Source of the DNA: Bretschneidera sinensis
Taxonomy: Eukaryota; Streptophyta; Magnoliopsida; Brassicales; Akaniaceae
Assembly (NCBI GenBank): GCA_023935145.1
Contig: CM043699.1
Location: 63,468,138-63,532,137 of the forward strand
DNA length: 64,000 nucleotides
Reading direction: 5' to 3'
The translations under genes and the position numbers were made by a program. Of this stretch, positions 55,283 to 64,000 are shown in pieces. The notes below the pieces were generated by a model. The model was not told where the DNA came from. It did not search any database and saw only the letters and a list, made by a program, of their open reading frames with translations. Numbering within the stretch: position 1 is the first letter of the stretch; every line of letters begins with the position of its first letter.

Positions 55283-58200
55283 TTACTGATCAGGCTTTTG
55301 GCACGTAATAATAGCAAACTTGATTAGATCCTTCTGGTATCCTTCAATCATCAATGGCATGGCCAATGCTCCTCTTATGGTTTTTAAACCTGATCAACTC
55401 ACGTTAAGACAATAAAGTTAGAAAATGTAGCGAGTAAAAGATAGGCAAGGTTTTGTTTGTAATAAAAGAATCATTTGCATGTACTAAAAAAATAATCATT
55501 TACACGCATAGATATAAAAATAGGCATGCATATATATACTTACAAGCTGCAGGCATCAAATCTGTTTAACTCAAAAAGACATACAATAACCTAAATTTAT
55601 CAGATAAGTTTTCCTCTACAGTACGTACAATGCCATAGTAATTTTCTAAGCAACTCTTGGAGGAAATGATTTCCACTGAAAAAAATAAAATTCAAGGTGA
55701 GAAAAGAACAAACTCAAAGGTGCCAGTAGAGGAAAAAAATGCTAAGCTTACCACTGTGTAGCAGCGATGTGAGCCCCTTCAATGAAAGTGCTGAGCGTAT
55801 CACTGCCGGCCAAAATGGGGCAACATGCTGAGACCAATCTGCTGGCTTGATATCATGGTAGCTTGGGAATTTATTATGAGTTACATGTAAATAAATTTAT
55901 TTGTTCACACGTCAAGGTGAGACTCAAACCCTGAGAAATCAACAGATCAAGTTGATTCAATAGTTTGATCAATAAAAACTGAAAGGAAAACTAAAAAAAG
56001 GGTGAAATAAAATAAAGTTTTTAAATAAGGCAAGCCCTACAAAGTGCATTATGTTCAAATCTATTAATTACTATTAAGAAACATTATAATAAATGTTGGT
56101 CCATCGAGTCATTGGGTTTCGCAGTTTGAACCAATCTGAGAAAAGTAATTACCTGGAGAGAGAGGGGTCTAGTAGTTTGACATAATCAGCAGTAGAACAC
56201 CATGCTGGAAGATAATTCACATATTTTGTCCAAGAGCTTCTGTTCCCACGGCTGCAAGGACTCTTCAGAAGGGGCAAGATTCCTGTGGCACCATATTAGT
56301 ATTATTACTGTCCCTCCTGGGGCTGCAACTCGAGCCAACTCATTGACAAACTGCCAGATTGAAAGAGAAAGGGAGAGAGGAACTTGAGATAACATGTCAG
56401 AGCAAGATATGAAATGATAAGAAATTCCAACTGTAGATGCAGCTATTCTTTCAGCCTAATAACTCGAAGATGAACGCAAGTAAAAAGAAGTACCTTTGCT
56501 TTGTCAGGCATATGTTCACCACTCTCCATGGACCAGACAAGATCAAATTGTCCATCAGGAAATGGTTGATCCAAAGCATCTGCAACTTGAAAGGAAACCT
56601 GGAAAGCTTTACATCATTTTACATATAGAACTCTAAATCTGCTGACCATTTGCATCATCATATCCAGAACTCTAAGTCTACTACTGCTTGTCTAGGTTTA
56701 CAAATTAATTGAAGCAATCATCAGATAGATTTGAGACCAACGTTTTAACATATTCCATCTAAGATATGAAGTATAAACAGTATTAAAGAAAGGGACAAGA
56801 AAAGACAACACAACTGAATTGTAAACATAAGTGTTATAGTTTCCCCAAGAACTTTTCCTCTAGGCTGGAGATTTTAAGTAGAGATGAGAGCAAAGTCCTC
56901 CGGTGATATCTTTAGTGTGCTTATCAGAAATGAGCGCTGTAGTTTCTCAAATATCACTGATCACCTAATGGCAATGCAGCAACTCATCGTAGATTTATAT
57001 ATCATTTGATTTATAAGTATTTTCAGGAACCGAAAATTAAAGAAATGACAACAAAAAAATTTCCATGTCAAAATAAGAAAGCAACCAAAATTTTGGAGTT
57101 CAACAAGCTGAAACTTATGAACTGATGTAAAAAAAAATATGACCATTGATGTCCTCATCTCGAAAGAGAGAAGTAATAGTAATATCTGAGAAACTTCTCA
57201 CCAAAACAGGTATTTTGATTGAAGCTACTTTGGAGAATGTTATCGTCGCTAGCTCTAAATTATAGAATTTTAGTTTGAAATGTTAGAAACTTGAAGGTTA
57301 TGCACATACCTTGTTGGCCAATCCTTGAGCAGCAACAAGAGCATTGGCCCTTTGGGCTTGGACAGGACTCAGGGTGACGCCTTGGCATTTGGCTCCATAT
57401 TTACTGGCTAGGTATTGAGTGCTGCCACCTATTCCACACCCAATGTCAACCACAGTCTTAGGTCTCTTTGTTGGGTCCTCTAAAAACCAATGTAATATCC
57501 ATTTGTTAGAAGCTCATCTTCATACAAAGACATTAGCAAAAACAGTAACCATAATGTGCAAAATGAGATATCTAAATGGGGATCAACAATTTAATTAACA
57601 TCTCATGTTCTCAAGACAGTTTGAAATGAACAACTATCTCAGAAAAAGGAGTGCAAACCAATTAATTAGATTTTCATAAATGGAGAGATTGTATTCATAT
57701 CAAATTGAAGTTTACTATTCTAGTTGATACATTATTATCCAATCACAGAGTGAAAGCAATTATCATTGATGTTGCATTTTATAGTATGGAATTGAGATCT
57801 TGAAAAAGAAATTTGATGTAATTGTAGCTTTTCTCAACGGTAAAACTGTAATTAAAAGCTTTCGTTTCCCTCTAATTTCATTTCAAACTCTTGAAATCCA
57901 TACTACCAGCACAAACACACTTGAAGTGAATTAGTGCTCATTAATAGTACCGTAAGTATATCTGCATTTATAGATGCAACTTGAGTCATTTAGCATTTAT
58001 GTTCAATGAGTTTGAAAAGGGAATGGATATAATAGAGAAAAAAAATTACCATTACTTCTGAAGAGAGGAGAGTGAGATAAATATATTCAATTAATAAGAT
58101 GGCAGCTTATGTAATTATGTGGGAGCAAAAGATTTAAGTTTAAAAAATATAACCAACCCACATAAATACAAAAAGAAAATAATACTCTACAATTATTAAA

Positions 58201-59565
58201 AATTACTCATGATACAAAAATAAGTTTGATAAATAAAATTACGGGAGCGGGTTGCTATAAGGTCACTTGTTAACACATAATAAATGCATTGTGCTTTTAA
58301 AATTGCATTAAGTTTAAATGGTATTCTAAATATATCTATCATTTGCTGTATGACTTATGAGTGTGTATATAAATAATATATAAAGGTACACCATATTTGT
58401 AAATTCAAGTCAGCCTATATTAATTGTAACATACTACTCTATTTAATATTCTTTTGTAAGTACCCTAAGAACACCGGTTAACCGGACTCATAAAATTATT
58501 TTGGCCTTACATTACTTACATCTTATGATTTTTGCATTACAAAAAAATAATGACAATCCCTTGTATTTGTATGAAAATTATATCCCTCTATTTTAAAAGG
58601 ATACACTTGCATTTCTGGATTTTAGTGAATTGTTAGCCAAAAATATATACTTGAATCGTTATTTTCAGGGATATAAGCATATATTTTCAAAGTAAAAAAA
58701 TCTAAGTGTATGTTTCATATAACTATAAGAGTATTTTTGTAATTATTCTTAATAATAAGTACCCCTCTTCCTTAAAAAATACTCATACCAAATTGATTTT
58801 GTAGAAAAAAACTGAAATAATTTCCACATGCGACATTTATTGTTTGTTTAAATTTTTCTCTGCTCTCAAGGACTCAACATTTAGTCCATTACATCACATA
58901 ATAAAAAAGACAAAAGCTCCTAGACCTTAGATATTTTATCCAGCCCACTTGAATCATCTTTACCGTAGAAACAAACAGGCAATTAATTTGCCTTTTGTAC
59001 ACTTTCACTGAGTACCGACAACAAATCACATGCGCCCATCCAATTTATGGAGAATTTTGATCCAATGAAGTTGGCTCCGTATAATTTCGTAAAAGTCATA
59101 CGAAATCTAAATTTTTTTATTGATAATAACAAAATATTAAAATAATAATCGAATAAAAAATTTAAATATTTAATTATTATGATCGTTCATGAACAATTTC
59201 ATGCCGATAGAATATTCACCAAAAGACTGCACAGTCAGAACTCCTTTAATTAAATCATATTTTTCACCCCAATCAAAATTCATTTAAATAACTAGTACTC
59301 CGTAGACTACAATTTTATTCCTCTTCATTAGTATTATTAAGACAGAGAGAAGTGTGTTAAGAAATGACCCGAAACGCCGGCGAAAAAGAAGCGCCTCCTC
59401 TATCATCCGAATTTGGGTGGCCCGATGTTCGGAACCCGAGACCGAAACGATGGAATCCGAATCGTAGAAGCCATGATGCATGTGGTCGCCCCATATGTCC
59501 TCCCATAAAGTCGACGACTCGTCGTAGAACTCGGCTATTCCGCCCTGCAGCACGCGTGTGTCCAT
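55283..59565 (-). pseudogene. Gamma-tocopherol methyltransferase-like gene, six exons, damaged
   Basis: The family (VTE4 and related plant methyltransferases) transfers a methyl group from SAM, classically to gamma-tocopherol in plastids. Exons on the minus strand: 1, 59369-59565 (Met 59565; an open frame extends to 59715); 2, 57310-57479; 3, 56494-56598; 4, 56153-56350; 5, 55752-55854; 6, 55283-55389, ending TAA. Exon 1 has 'IAEFYDESSTLWEDIWGDHM'. Exon 2 has SAM motif I, VVDIGCGIGGS. Exon 3 has 'VWSMESGEHMPDKAK'. Exon 4 has 'LARVAAPGGTVIILIWCHRN', exon 5 'WSQHVAPFWPAVIRSAL', exon 6 'MPLMIEGYQKDLIKFAIIT'. Damage: one extra base in a T run of exon 1 (59383-59387), about -5 and -1 nt in exon 4 giving TGA at 56186-56188, and no AG before exon 5. 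Other intron borders are GT/AG. A pseudogene is likely; sequencing error is the alternative. A transit-peptide-like N-terminus exists in another frame from 59758. Confidence 0.85.
57480..59368 (-). other. Large first intron of the methyltransferase gene
   Basis: About 1.9 kb, AT-rich, between the exon 1 donor (GTCATT) and the exon 2 acceptor (TTTTTAG). No gene or clear transposon seen. Its 3' end is partly duplicated at 60370-60503. Confidence 0.7.
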
Positions 59566-59761
59566 CGTAGTTGCATTCGTACGTGCGGGAGGCAAGGAAA
59601 GCCGCGTGAACGTGCAATGACAGAGAGGAAAAAGAAGAGAAGGTAGAAGCCTGTTTTGACACCTGTGGCGGAGAGGGAGCAGTGGTAAGTGGCACGAGCC
59701 TAACTGTGTGATCATTGGTCGATTCTTGACACAAAAAATATGCTGAAATCGCCAACAAAAA

Positions 59762-60205
59762 GAAAAAAGTTTTGGCTTTATGGCAAACTTCTCCCCAAAT
59801 TTAAGATTAAATAACAGTTTACCCTCTGAGTTTTTAAAATAAGCAATTTAACCTTTAACTTTTTCAATTCGGAGCACAATCCATTGGTACGATTTCAATC
59901 AAATTTCGACAAAAAAATTATAAAAAAACTTAATGTATTTGCTTAACTTACGTCTATGGTTACGATTACCAAAAAACACTTAATATGTTTGTCATCTATT
60001 TGTGAAAATTAACAAATATATTAAGTTTTTCGGTAATTGTTTGCTCGAAATTTAGTTAGAATTTAGTCAAAATTTGACTAGAATTTGAATTGCTCCAAAT
60101 TGATAAAATCATGAGTTAAATTGTCCTTTTTGAAAATTTATGAGACAAACTACTACTTGTTCATAAATTTAAAGGAAATTTTGTAATTAAGCCAAGAGTT
60201 TTTTC
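59762..60205. mobile_element. Foldback/MITE-like element upstream of the methyltransferase gene
   Basis: The first ~120 bp ('GAAAAAAGTTTTGGCTTTAT' through 'TTTTTCAATTCGGAGCA') align with the reverse complement of the last ~120 bp ('GAAAAAACTCTTGGCTTAAT' through 'TTATCAATTTGGAGCA'), with about 30 percent differences judged by eye. There is no coding capacity. Size (444 bp) and long inverted ends fit a non-autonomous Mutator-like or foldback element. No target duplication was recognised. Confidence 0.65.
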
Positions 60206-60369
60206 ATAACTTTACAATTAGACATATGTGCCCTTGGTATTGTACTCTAATTACCTTGTGTCACACTTAGTAAAATCTCAAAAATGAAAAAAGGTAAAAT
60301 AATTAATAGATGTTCATTAGTTTTTTATTTTTTATTTTTTGTCAATAAAAATATGTAAACAAATCTACG
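60206..60369. other. Short AT-rich spacer
   Basis: Nothing recognised between the foldback element and the methyltransferase fragment. Confidence 0.4.
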
Positions 60370-60503
60370 GTTTCTTTGTTGGGTCTTCTGAAAACCAATT
60401 CACTGGTAAAACACTAAAACCATAAAAGTCATTTGTAAGAAGCTAATCTTCAACCAAAGGCATTAGCACAAACAGTACATGTGTAGAATGAGATATCTTA
60501 GGA
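60370..60503 (-). pseudogene. Fragment of a second methyltransferase copy (exon 2 edge and intron)
   Basis: 'TTTCTTTGTTGGGTCTTCTG' and 'AAAACCAATT', then 'CATTTGTAAGAAGCTAATC' and 'AATGAGATATCT', match 57466-57595 of the nearby gene in the same orientation: the first ~15 bp of exon 2 plus ~120 bp of adjoining intron, with a ~29-bp insertion. No other exon is found beside it. It is best explained as the remains of a tandem gene duplicate. Confidence 0.7.
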
Positions 60504-60666
60504 GCTTTTTTTTTTTTTCAAACAAGAGCATTTTCAATTCTTATTTCTCACAACATGGTAGTTTTAAATTTATTTCCCAAAACATGTTATTTTTGCCACA
60601 TAAATGACATGTCATAATTTTTTATTAATTTGACAAAAACACCTCATGCCTCTCTTTTTCTTCTTC

Positions 60667-60671
60667 TTCTC
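60667..60671. repeat. Left target-site duplication of the gene-capturing Copia (TTCTC)
   Basis: TTCTC before the LTR; the same five bases follow the other LTR at 63917-63921. Confidence 0.9.
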
Positions 60672-61026
60672 TGTTAGTTTTTAAAGAATGGAAGAACAAA
60701 AGTTTACTTAGGACAAGGAGAGAAATAGGATGAAGATGAACTAGAACTCAAACTTATTGAATTCAATTATCATAATGCATAAGCTTACATTATATAACAA
60801 ACTGAAAAGTAAAGGAATCAGAAAAATAAACAAAAACAAATACACATGGTACAACACACATGGGGTAGTAACATGGTAGTAATGCAGCAAACATGGAGTA
60901 GTGGTACAGCTGCACACATGGGTAGTAAGGACAGAGAACATGGTAGTAACACAGCAAATATGGAGTAGTGGTGCAGCAGCAAACAATGAGAAGTGGTACA
61001 GCAGAACCTGATGCAAATCACCAACA
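60672..61026 (-). repeat. 3' LTR of the gene-capturing Copia
   Basis: Plus strand TGTTAGTTTTTAAAG to ATCACCAACA, 355 bp, differing from 63562-63916 at only about ten positions by eye. It contains an internal ~67-bp direct repeat ('AACATGGTAGTAA', 'CATGGAGTAGTGG') from 60870. Open stretches at 60741-61085 are chance readings of this repeat. Confidence 0.95.
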
Positions 61027-61037
61027 CTCCTCCTTGC
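61027..61037 (-). other. Polypurine tract of the gene-capturing Copia
   Basis: The minus strand reads GCAAGGAGGAG directly before the LTR start TGTTGGTG. It lies just after the captured sequence, so the 3' replication signals are intact. Confidence 0.85.
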
Positions 61038-61126
61038 ATTAGGAACTGCAAACTCCAAGTCTCTGCCTAAGATAGTAGATTCCAAGTATACTTCAAGCGG
61101 CGAACCTTGCCCCTTCTACGTAAAAA

Positions 61127-61653
61127 TCAAGATCGCCTTCTCAGTGATCTAAGAACTGGTGGCCCTTCTGGAATTGATTCAACTTCATCTTCCAACTTCT
61201 CAGTTAGTTGATTTGCCGCTTGAGCCATTCTACTTCTGCCACACTAATATTCTGAAGCCTTTCAGAACGCTGCAACACTTTTTTACACCAGGGTAGAAGT
61301 TCAAATGTGGCACTTTTACGCTTCTTTGGTCTAACAACAGCCAAATATCGATCAGTGGCATACCGAGGCAACAATTGAGTGACAGAGAAGGGCTCACTAG
61401 CTATTGACATGAGGCTTGAACTTTGACGACCATTACCAAGTTGACCGGTATCAACAGCATTTACTTGTTCCATTGCTTGATGAAAACTATCAGAAGGCCT
61501 CCCAACAATGAAAGGTTGTTATGTAGTCTTTGCAGTGATGATTTTTCGTGCATCATACATTGGAGACATTTCTCCATTTTTGAATGTCCCATTCTGATTG
61601 AACCAGGATGGCGCCATCTGTGGACTGATATGAGAACAATCACCTCTAACAGC
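61127..61653 (-). pseudogene. Captured piece of a plant nuclear protein
   Basis: Sense-oriented in the element. It reads 'GDCSHISPQMAPSWFNQNGT', 'FKNGEMSPMYDARKIITAKT', a TAA (61516-61518), then 'QPFIVGRPSDSFHQAMEQVN', 'VVRPKKRKSATFELLPWCKK' and 'SVAEVEWLKRQIN'. A 1-bp loss near 61222 shifts the end ('LTEKLEDEVESIPEGPPVLR') to another frame. These phrases match, from memory, the C-terminal conserved part of the large Arabidopsis At5g07940/At5g07980-type (dentin-sialophosphoprotein-like) proteins. The PKKRK string is a likely nuclear localisation signal. The function of that family is poorly known. Confidence 0.65.
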
Positions 61654-61845
61654 AGCTGCATTCTCTGCTTCAAACAGAGGATCTGTTCCCCCTTTCCTTG
61701 AGTGCCCCATCAAAAATCTAACACTATTTGCAATGCCTTTATGAGTTAATGGAATCCCCAGCTCTGCTGCTATCCCTGAAGCAGCGGTAATACCTGGGAT
61801 AACTTTAACTTGAATTCCTTGCTGCTGCAGAAAGTCCATCTCATT
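61654..61845 (-). pseudogene. Captured piece of uroporphyrinogen-III methyltransferase (UPM1/SUMT)
   Basis: The segment reads 'MDFLQQQGIQVKVIPGITAA', 'SGIAAELGIPLTHKGIANSV' and 'RFLMGHSRKGGTDPLFEAEN', the highly conserved central block of plant and bacterial SUMT, which methylates uroporphyrinogen III for siroheme synthesis in plastids. Only about 62 codons are present, so no enzyme is made. The upstream border is a few codons before the Met at 61839, and the downstream border is at 'AENAA|AVRGD'. The piece is in the frame of gag-protease and of the next captured piece. Confidence 0.85.
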
Positions 61846-61851
61846 GAGCTC

Positions 61852-62172
61852 TTAAAAAGCATCTTTCTTCTTTAACTCTACCTCGTCTTGATCCTGTTTC
61901 TGGACACAATACTGAGCAGCCTCAGGCCGAATGTCAGCAACGGGCCTAAGTAATAGGCAGAAATCAATATTCTCCAGCTTCTCATTGTACTTAACAACTT
62001 CCTTATCAACTTCAAGCATATCTGCACGGTCAACCATCTCAGTGACACTTTCCTTGGAAAGAAAAACAGCTTGTTCTTCATTGTCCTCATTCTTTGAGGC
62101 CTTCTCTTCCTTAATTAGAACTTCATATCTTGCCTTGACTTTGTTTGGGCTTCTAGTTGAAAATACAGCAAG
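61852..62172 (-). CDS. Unidentified Lys/Glu-rich spacer fused to gag-protease
   Basis: These are the last ~106 codons of the long open frame after the protease, ending at TAA 61852-61854. The text includes '[20 protein letters not shown]', '[20 protein letters not shown]' and '[20 protein letters not shown]'. It does not resemble the integrase start that normally follows in Copia elements. It may be a further captured host segment or element-specific sequence. It is highly charged with likely helices. I do not recognise it. Confidence 0.5.
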   Translation of the reverse strand, partial: LAVFSTRSPNKVKARYEVLIKEEKASKNEDNEEQAVFLSKESVTEMVDRADMLEVDKEVVKYNEKLENIDFCLLLRPVADIRPEAAQYCVQKQDQDEVELKKKDAF

Positions 62173-63519
62173 TTCTTCTTTGATGGGATCAAAAGAAAAA
62201 CTTTTTCCCTTCATTCTCACTTTAAGAATTTCCTGACCCGTGACATCAAGAATGTGACAGAAACTATCTTCAAAAATCACTTTAAAGTCTTTTTTAATCA
62301 GTTGACCTACACTCAACAAATTTTGGTCAATTTCTGGTACGTAGAGAACATCAGAAATTCTCTTTGTGTCTGCAGTGCTGGTTATGGCGATTGTCCATTT
62401 CCCTTTGACAGAGATATAATCACCATTGCCAATTCTGACTTTAGTAATGTCAGTTGGCCTTAAATCTCTGAAGAGTTCCTTGTCATTGGTAATGTGGTTG
62501 GTGCAGCCGCTATCAATTAACCAGCTCTTACTTGAATCATTGCCTGAGAAGCAAGTAGCAACAAAGAGCTGATCCTCCTCCTCTTGATCAGCAACTTGAG
62601 CATCTGCTTCTTGCTGCTGATTTTTACTTTTGCAAATCACAGCTTCATGACCTTGTTGGTTACACCTGCTGCATTTTGCATCAGGTCTCCTCCAGCATTT
62701 GAAAAGAGGATAACTCTTTCTGCCACAATGTTGGCATGGAGGATGATTTCCATTCGTACCTCCAGTCTTGTTCTTGTTGCTGTTTGCTGTAGCATTACCA
62801 CTTGCAGCAACAATCTTTTTGTTCTTCTTCCTCATTTTCCAGCCTTCTTGATGCTTGACTGGCAGTGCTCCTTCAACGACTCCTTCTTGCCTCATGACCC
62901 TTCTTTGCTTTTGTGCTTGTAAAGCATTTACGAGCTCTACCAAGGTAATCTTGTACAGATCCTTGGTGTTCTCCAAGGTTGTAATGGTTGCCTCAAATTT
63001 TTCAGGCACCGTTACTAGGATTTTTTCAACAATCCTCGAGTCAGGTAGATTAGAACCAAGCAGTCTTACCTTATTGGCAATGCTTAGAAGTTTGTCAGAA
63101 TACTCTTTAATGGTTTTTGATTCCTTCATTTTCTGTAGTTCAAAATCTCTGATCAAATTCAGCACTTGCATCCCTCTGATTCTTTCATTTCCTTCATACT
63201 CCTTTTTGAGATAATCCCATATTGCTTTTGCTGATTTGAGTGACATGACTCAGGTGAAGATAGTCGATGAGACGCCAGCAAACAAACAGGCTTTTGCTTT
63301 TGACTTCCTCATTTTTCTGTCCTTATGATTCTTGATCTGGGCCATTGTGGGGTTGTTTGGAAGAAGAGGAACTTCATAGTCCTCTTCTACAGCTTCCCAA
63401 AGATCCATTGCATCTAGATAGGTCTCCATTCTCACAGCCCAAATTTGATAGTTGTCACCATCAAAAACTGTTTGAGCCATTGATGAAAAACTGGATTCTC
63501 CTTCCATTAGAACACTCAA
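62173..63519 (-). pseudogene. Copia gag and protease of the gene-capturing element
   Basis: Starts at ATG 63519 (or the internal Met of 'MEGESSFSSMAQTVFDGDNY'). A single TGA at 63247-63249, where Arg is expected, splits it. After it the frame is open for 464 codons to 61852. Gag (UBN2 type) has '[20 protein letters not shown]' and '[20 protein letters not shown]'. Two zinc knuckles follow: [14 protein letters not shown] with Tyr for His, and an intact [14 protein letters not shown]. The protease active site is in [12 protein letters not shown], followed by '[19 protein letters not shown]'. One stop separates it from a full gag-protease. Confidence 0.9.
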
Positions 63520-63547
63520 ATGGACTCACAGATCCCTCAAGAAGAAA

Positions 63548-63559
63548 GCTCTGATACCA
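63548..63559 (-). other. Primer-binding site, tRNA-iMet, gene-capturing Copia
   Basis: The minus strand reads TGGTATCAGAGC, a perfect match to the initiator-tRNA complement, 2 nt after the 5' LTR. Confidence 0.95.
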
Positions 63560-63561
63560 AT

Positions 63562-63916
63562 TGTTAGTTTTTAAAGAATGAAAGAACAAGAGTTTACTTA
63601 GGACAAGGAGAGAAATAGGAGGAAGATGAACTGGAACTCAAACTTACTGAATTCAATTATCATAATGCATAAGCTTACATTATATAACAAACTGAAAAGT
63701 AAAGGAATCAGAAAAATAAACAAAAACAAATGCACATGGTACAGCACACATGGGGTAGTAACATGGTAGTAATGCAGCAAACATGGAGTAGTGGTATAGC
63801 TGCACACATGGGTAGTAAGGACAGAGAACATGGTAGTAACACAGTAAACATGGAGTAGTGGTGCAGCAGCAAACAATGAGAAGTGGTGCAGCAGAACCTG
63901 ATGCAAATCACCAACA
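63562..63916 (-). repeat. 5' LTR of the gene-capturing Copia
   Basis: 355 bp, same length and nearly the same sequence as 60672-61026. The minus strand starts TGTTGGTGATTTGCATCAGG and ends CTAACA. Confidence 0.95.
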
Positions 63917-63921
63917 TTCTC
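63917..63921. repeat. Right target-site duplication of the gene-capturing Copia (TTCTC)
   Basis: TTCTC after the LTR, matching 60667-60671. Confidence 0.9.
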
Positions 63922-64000
63922 CAAGTATAGAGAGGATGTTGTCGGCGTTGCTGGAGGTTGGAGCCGGCAGAAAAGATCACAATTTCAGTTCTTTTTCCAA
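63922..64000. other. Right flank, too short to assign
   Basis: The minus strand is locally codon-like ('FSAGSNLQQRRQHPLYTWR' region) but only about 80 bp are available. It may be an exon of a neighbouring gene disrupted by the Copia insertion. Confidence 0.3.

Larger units (their letters stand above)
60672..63916 (-). mobile_element. Non-autonomous Copia element carrying captured host-gene pieces
   Basis: Two 355-bp LTRs, a perfect initiator-Met primer site, a polypurine tract and TTCTC duplications define a complete 3245-bp element on the minus strand. Inside are gag and protease but no integrase, RT or RNase H. Instead, the same reading frame continues into an unidentified spacer, a uroporphyrinogen-III methyltransferase piece and a plant nuclear-protein piece, all sense-oriented and without introns. 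This is the structure expected when a retrotransposon packages and recombines with spliced host mRNAs. The element is probably young: the LTRs are almost identical. Confidence 0.93.

Noticed and set aside
59357..59758. 133-codon frame overlapping exon 1 in another frame
   Set aside because: Downstream part is a shadow of exon 1; the first ~50 codons might be an out-of-frame transit peptide, mentioned with the gene but not called.
60741..61085. 114-codon Cys/Thr/His-rich frame inside the Copia LTR (also 63598-63924)
   Set aside because: Occurs identically placed in both LTRs and arises from the internal CATGG/GTAGT repeats.
1..64000. tRNA, rRNA, snoRNA or organelle-derived segments
   Set aside because: None recognised by eye; tRNA-like matches are only the short primer-binding sites. 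A tRNAscan or Rfam search was not possible.

Overview
This is a gene-poor, AT-rich plant (eudicot-type) nuclear window, assembled by repeated LTR-retrotransposon insertion. The plant origin rests on an intron-containing gamma-tocopherol-methyltransferase (VTE4)-like gene, plant mobile domain (PMD) genes, Athila- and SIRE-type retroelements with plant tRNA primer sites, and captured pieces of plant genes. The species cannot be named from sequence alone. All family names come from recall of the families, not from a search.

Layout. 1-5988 (minus): decayed SIRE-type Copia element, one LTR, cut by the window start. 7524-9560 (minus): decayed PMD gene. 9870-28999 (plus): Athila-like Ty3 element 1; its 3' LTR is split by a second Athila-like element (element 2, 20027-28776, 5-bp target duplication GAGCA) that has lost RT, RNase H and integrase. 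29000-31925 (minus): truncated Copia element. 33041-44648 (plus): element 3, the fullest Athila-like copy, with both LTRs, target duplication CCCCC, gag, protease, RT, RNase H, integrase and the downstream extra ORF, all with stops and frameshifts. It sits in an older transposon-derived block whose right half (44649-47990) is a mosaic of unrelated tandem repeats. 48925-51851 (minus): gag and 5' LTR of another Athila-like element, inserted inside a second PMD gene (51852-52891). 53124-54075: LTR-like segment.

55283-59565 (minus): six-exon VTE4-like methyltransferase gene with indels, a premature stop and a lost splice acceptor, so probably a pseudogene. A 0.44-kb foldback (MITE-like) element lies just upstream, and behind it is a small fragment of a second methyltransferase copy. 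60672-63916 (minus): a complete 3.2-kb non-autonomous Copia element with 355-bp LTRs and target duplication TTCTC. It carries gag-protease followed, in the same frame, by an unidentified spacer, an intronless piece of uroporphyrinogen-III methyltransferase and a piece of a plant nuclear protein. This gene-capturing element is the most unusual object here.

The three Athila-like elements also share structure that ordinary annotation does not name: clusters of a near-palindromic word (core GCGATCGAGCGC) in LTRs and untranslated regions, a duplicated ~93-bp unit with an ACTGAG/CTCAGT stem, and repeated modules of a short hairpin (GGGA or GAGA loop) followed by a polypurine-tract-like AAGTTTGGGGG. 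No rRNA, tRNA, CRISPR array or intact single-copy gene was found.
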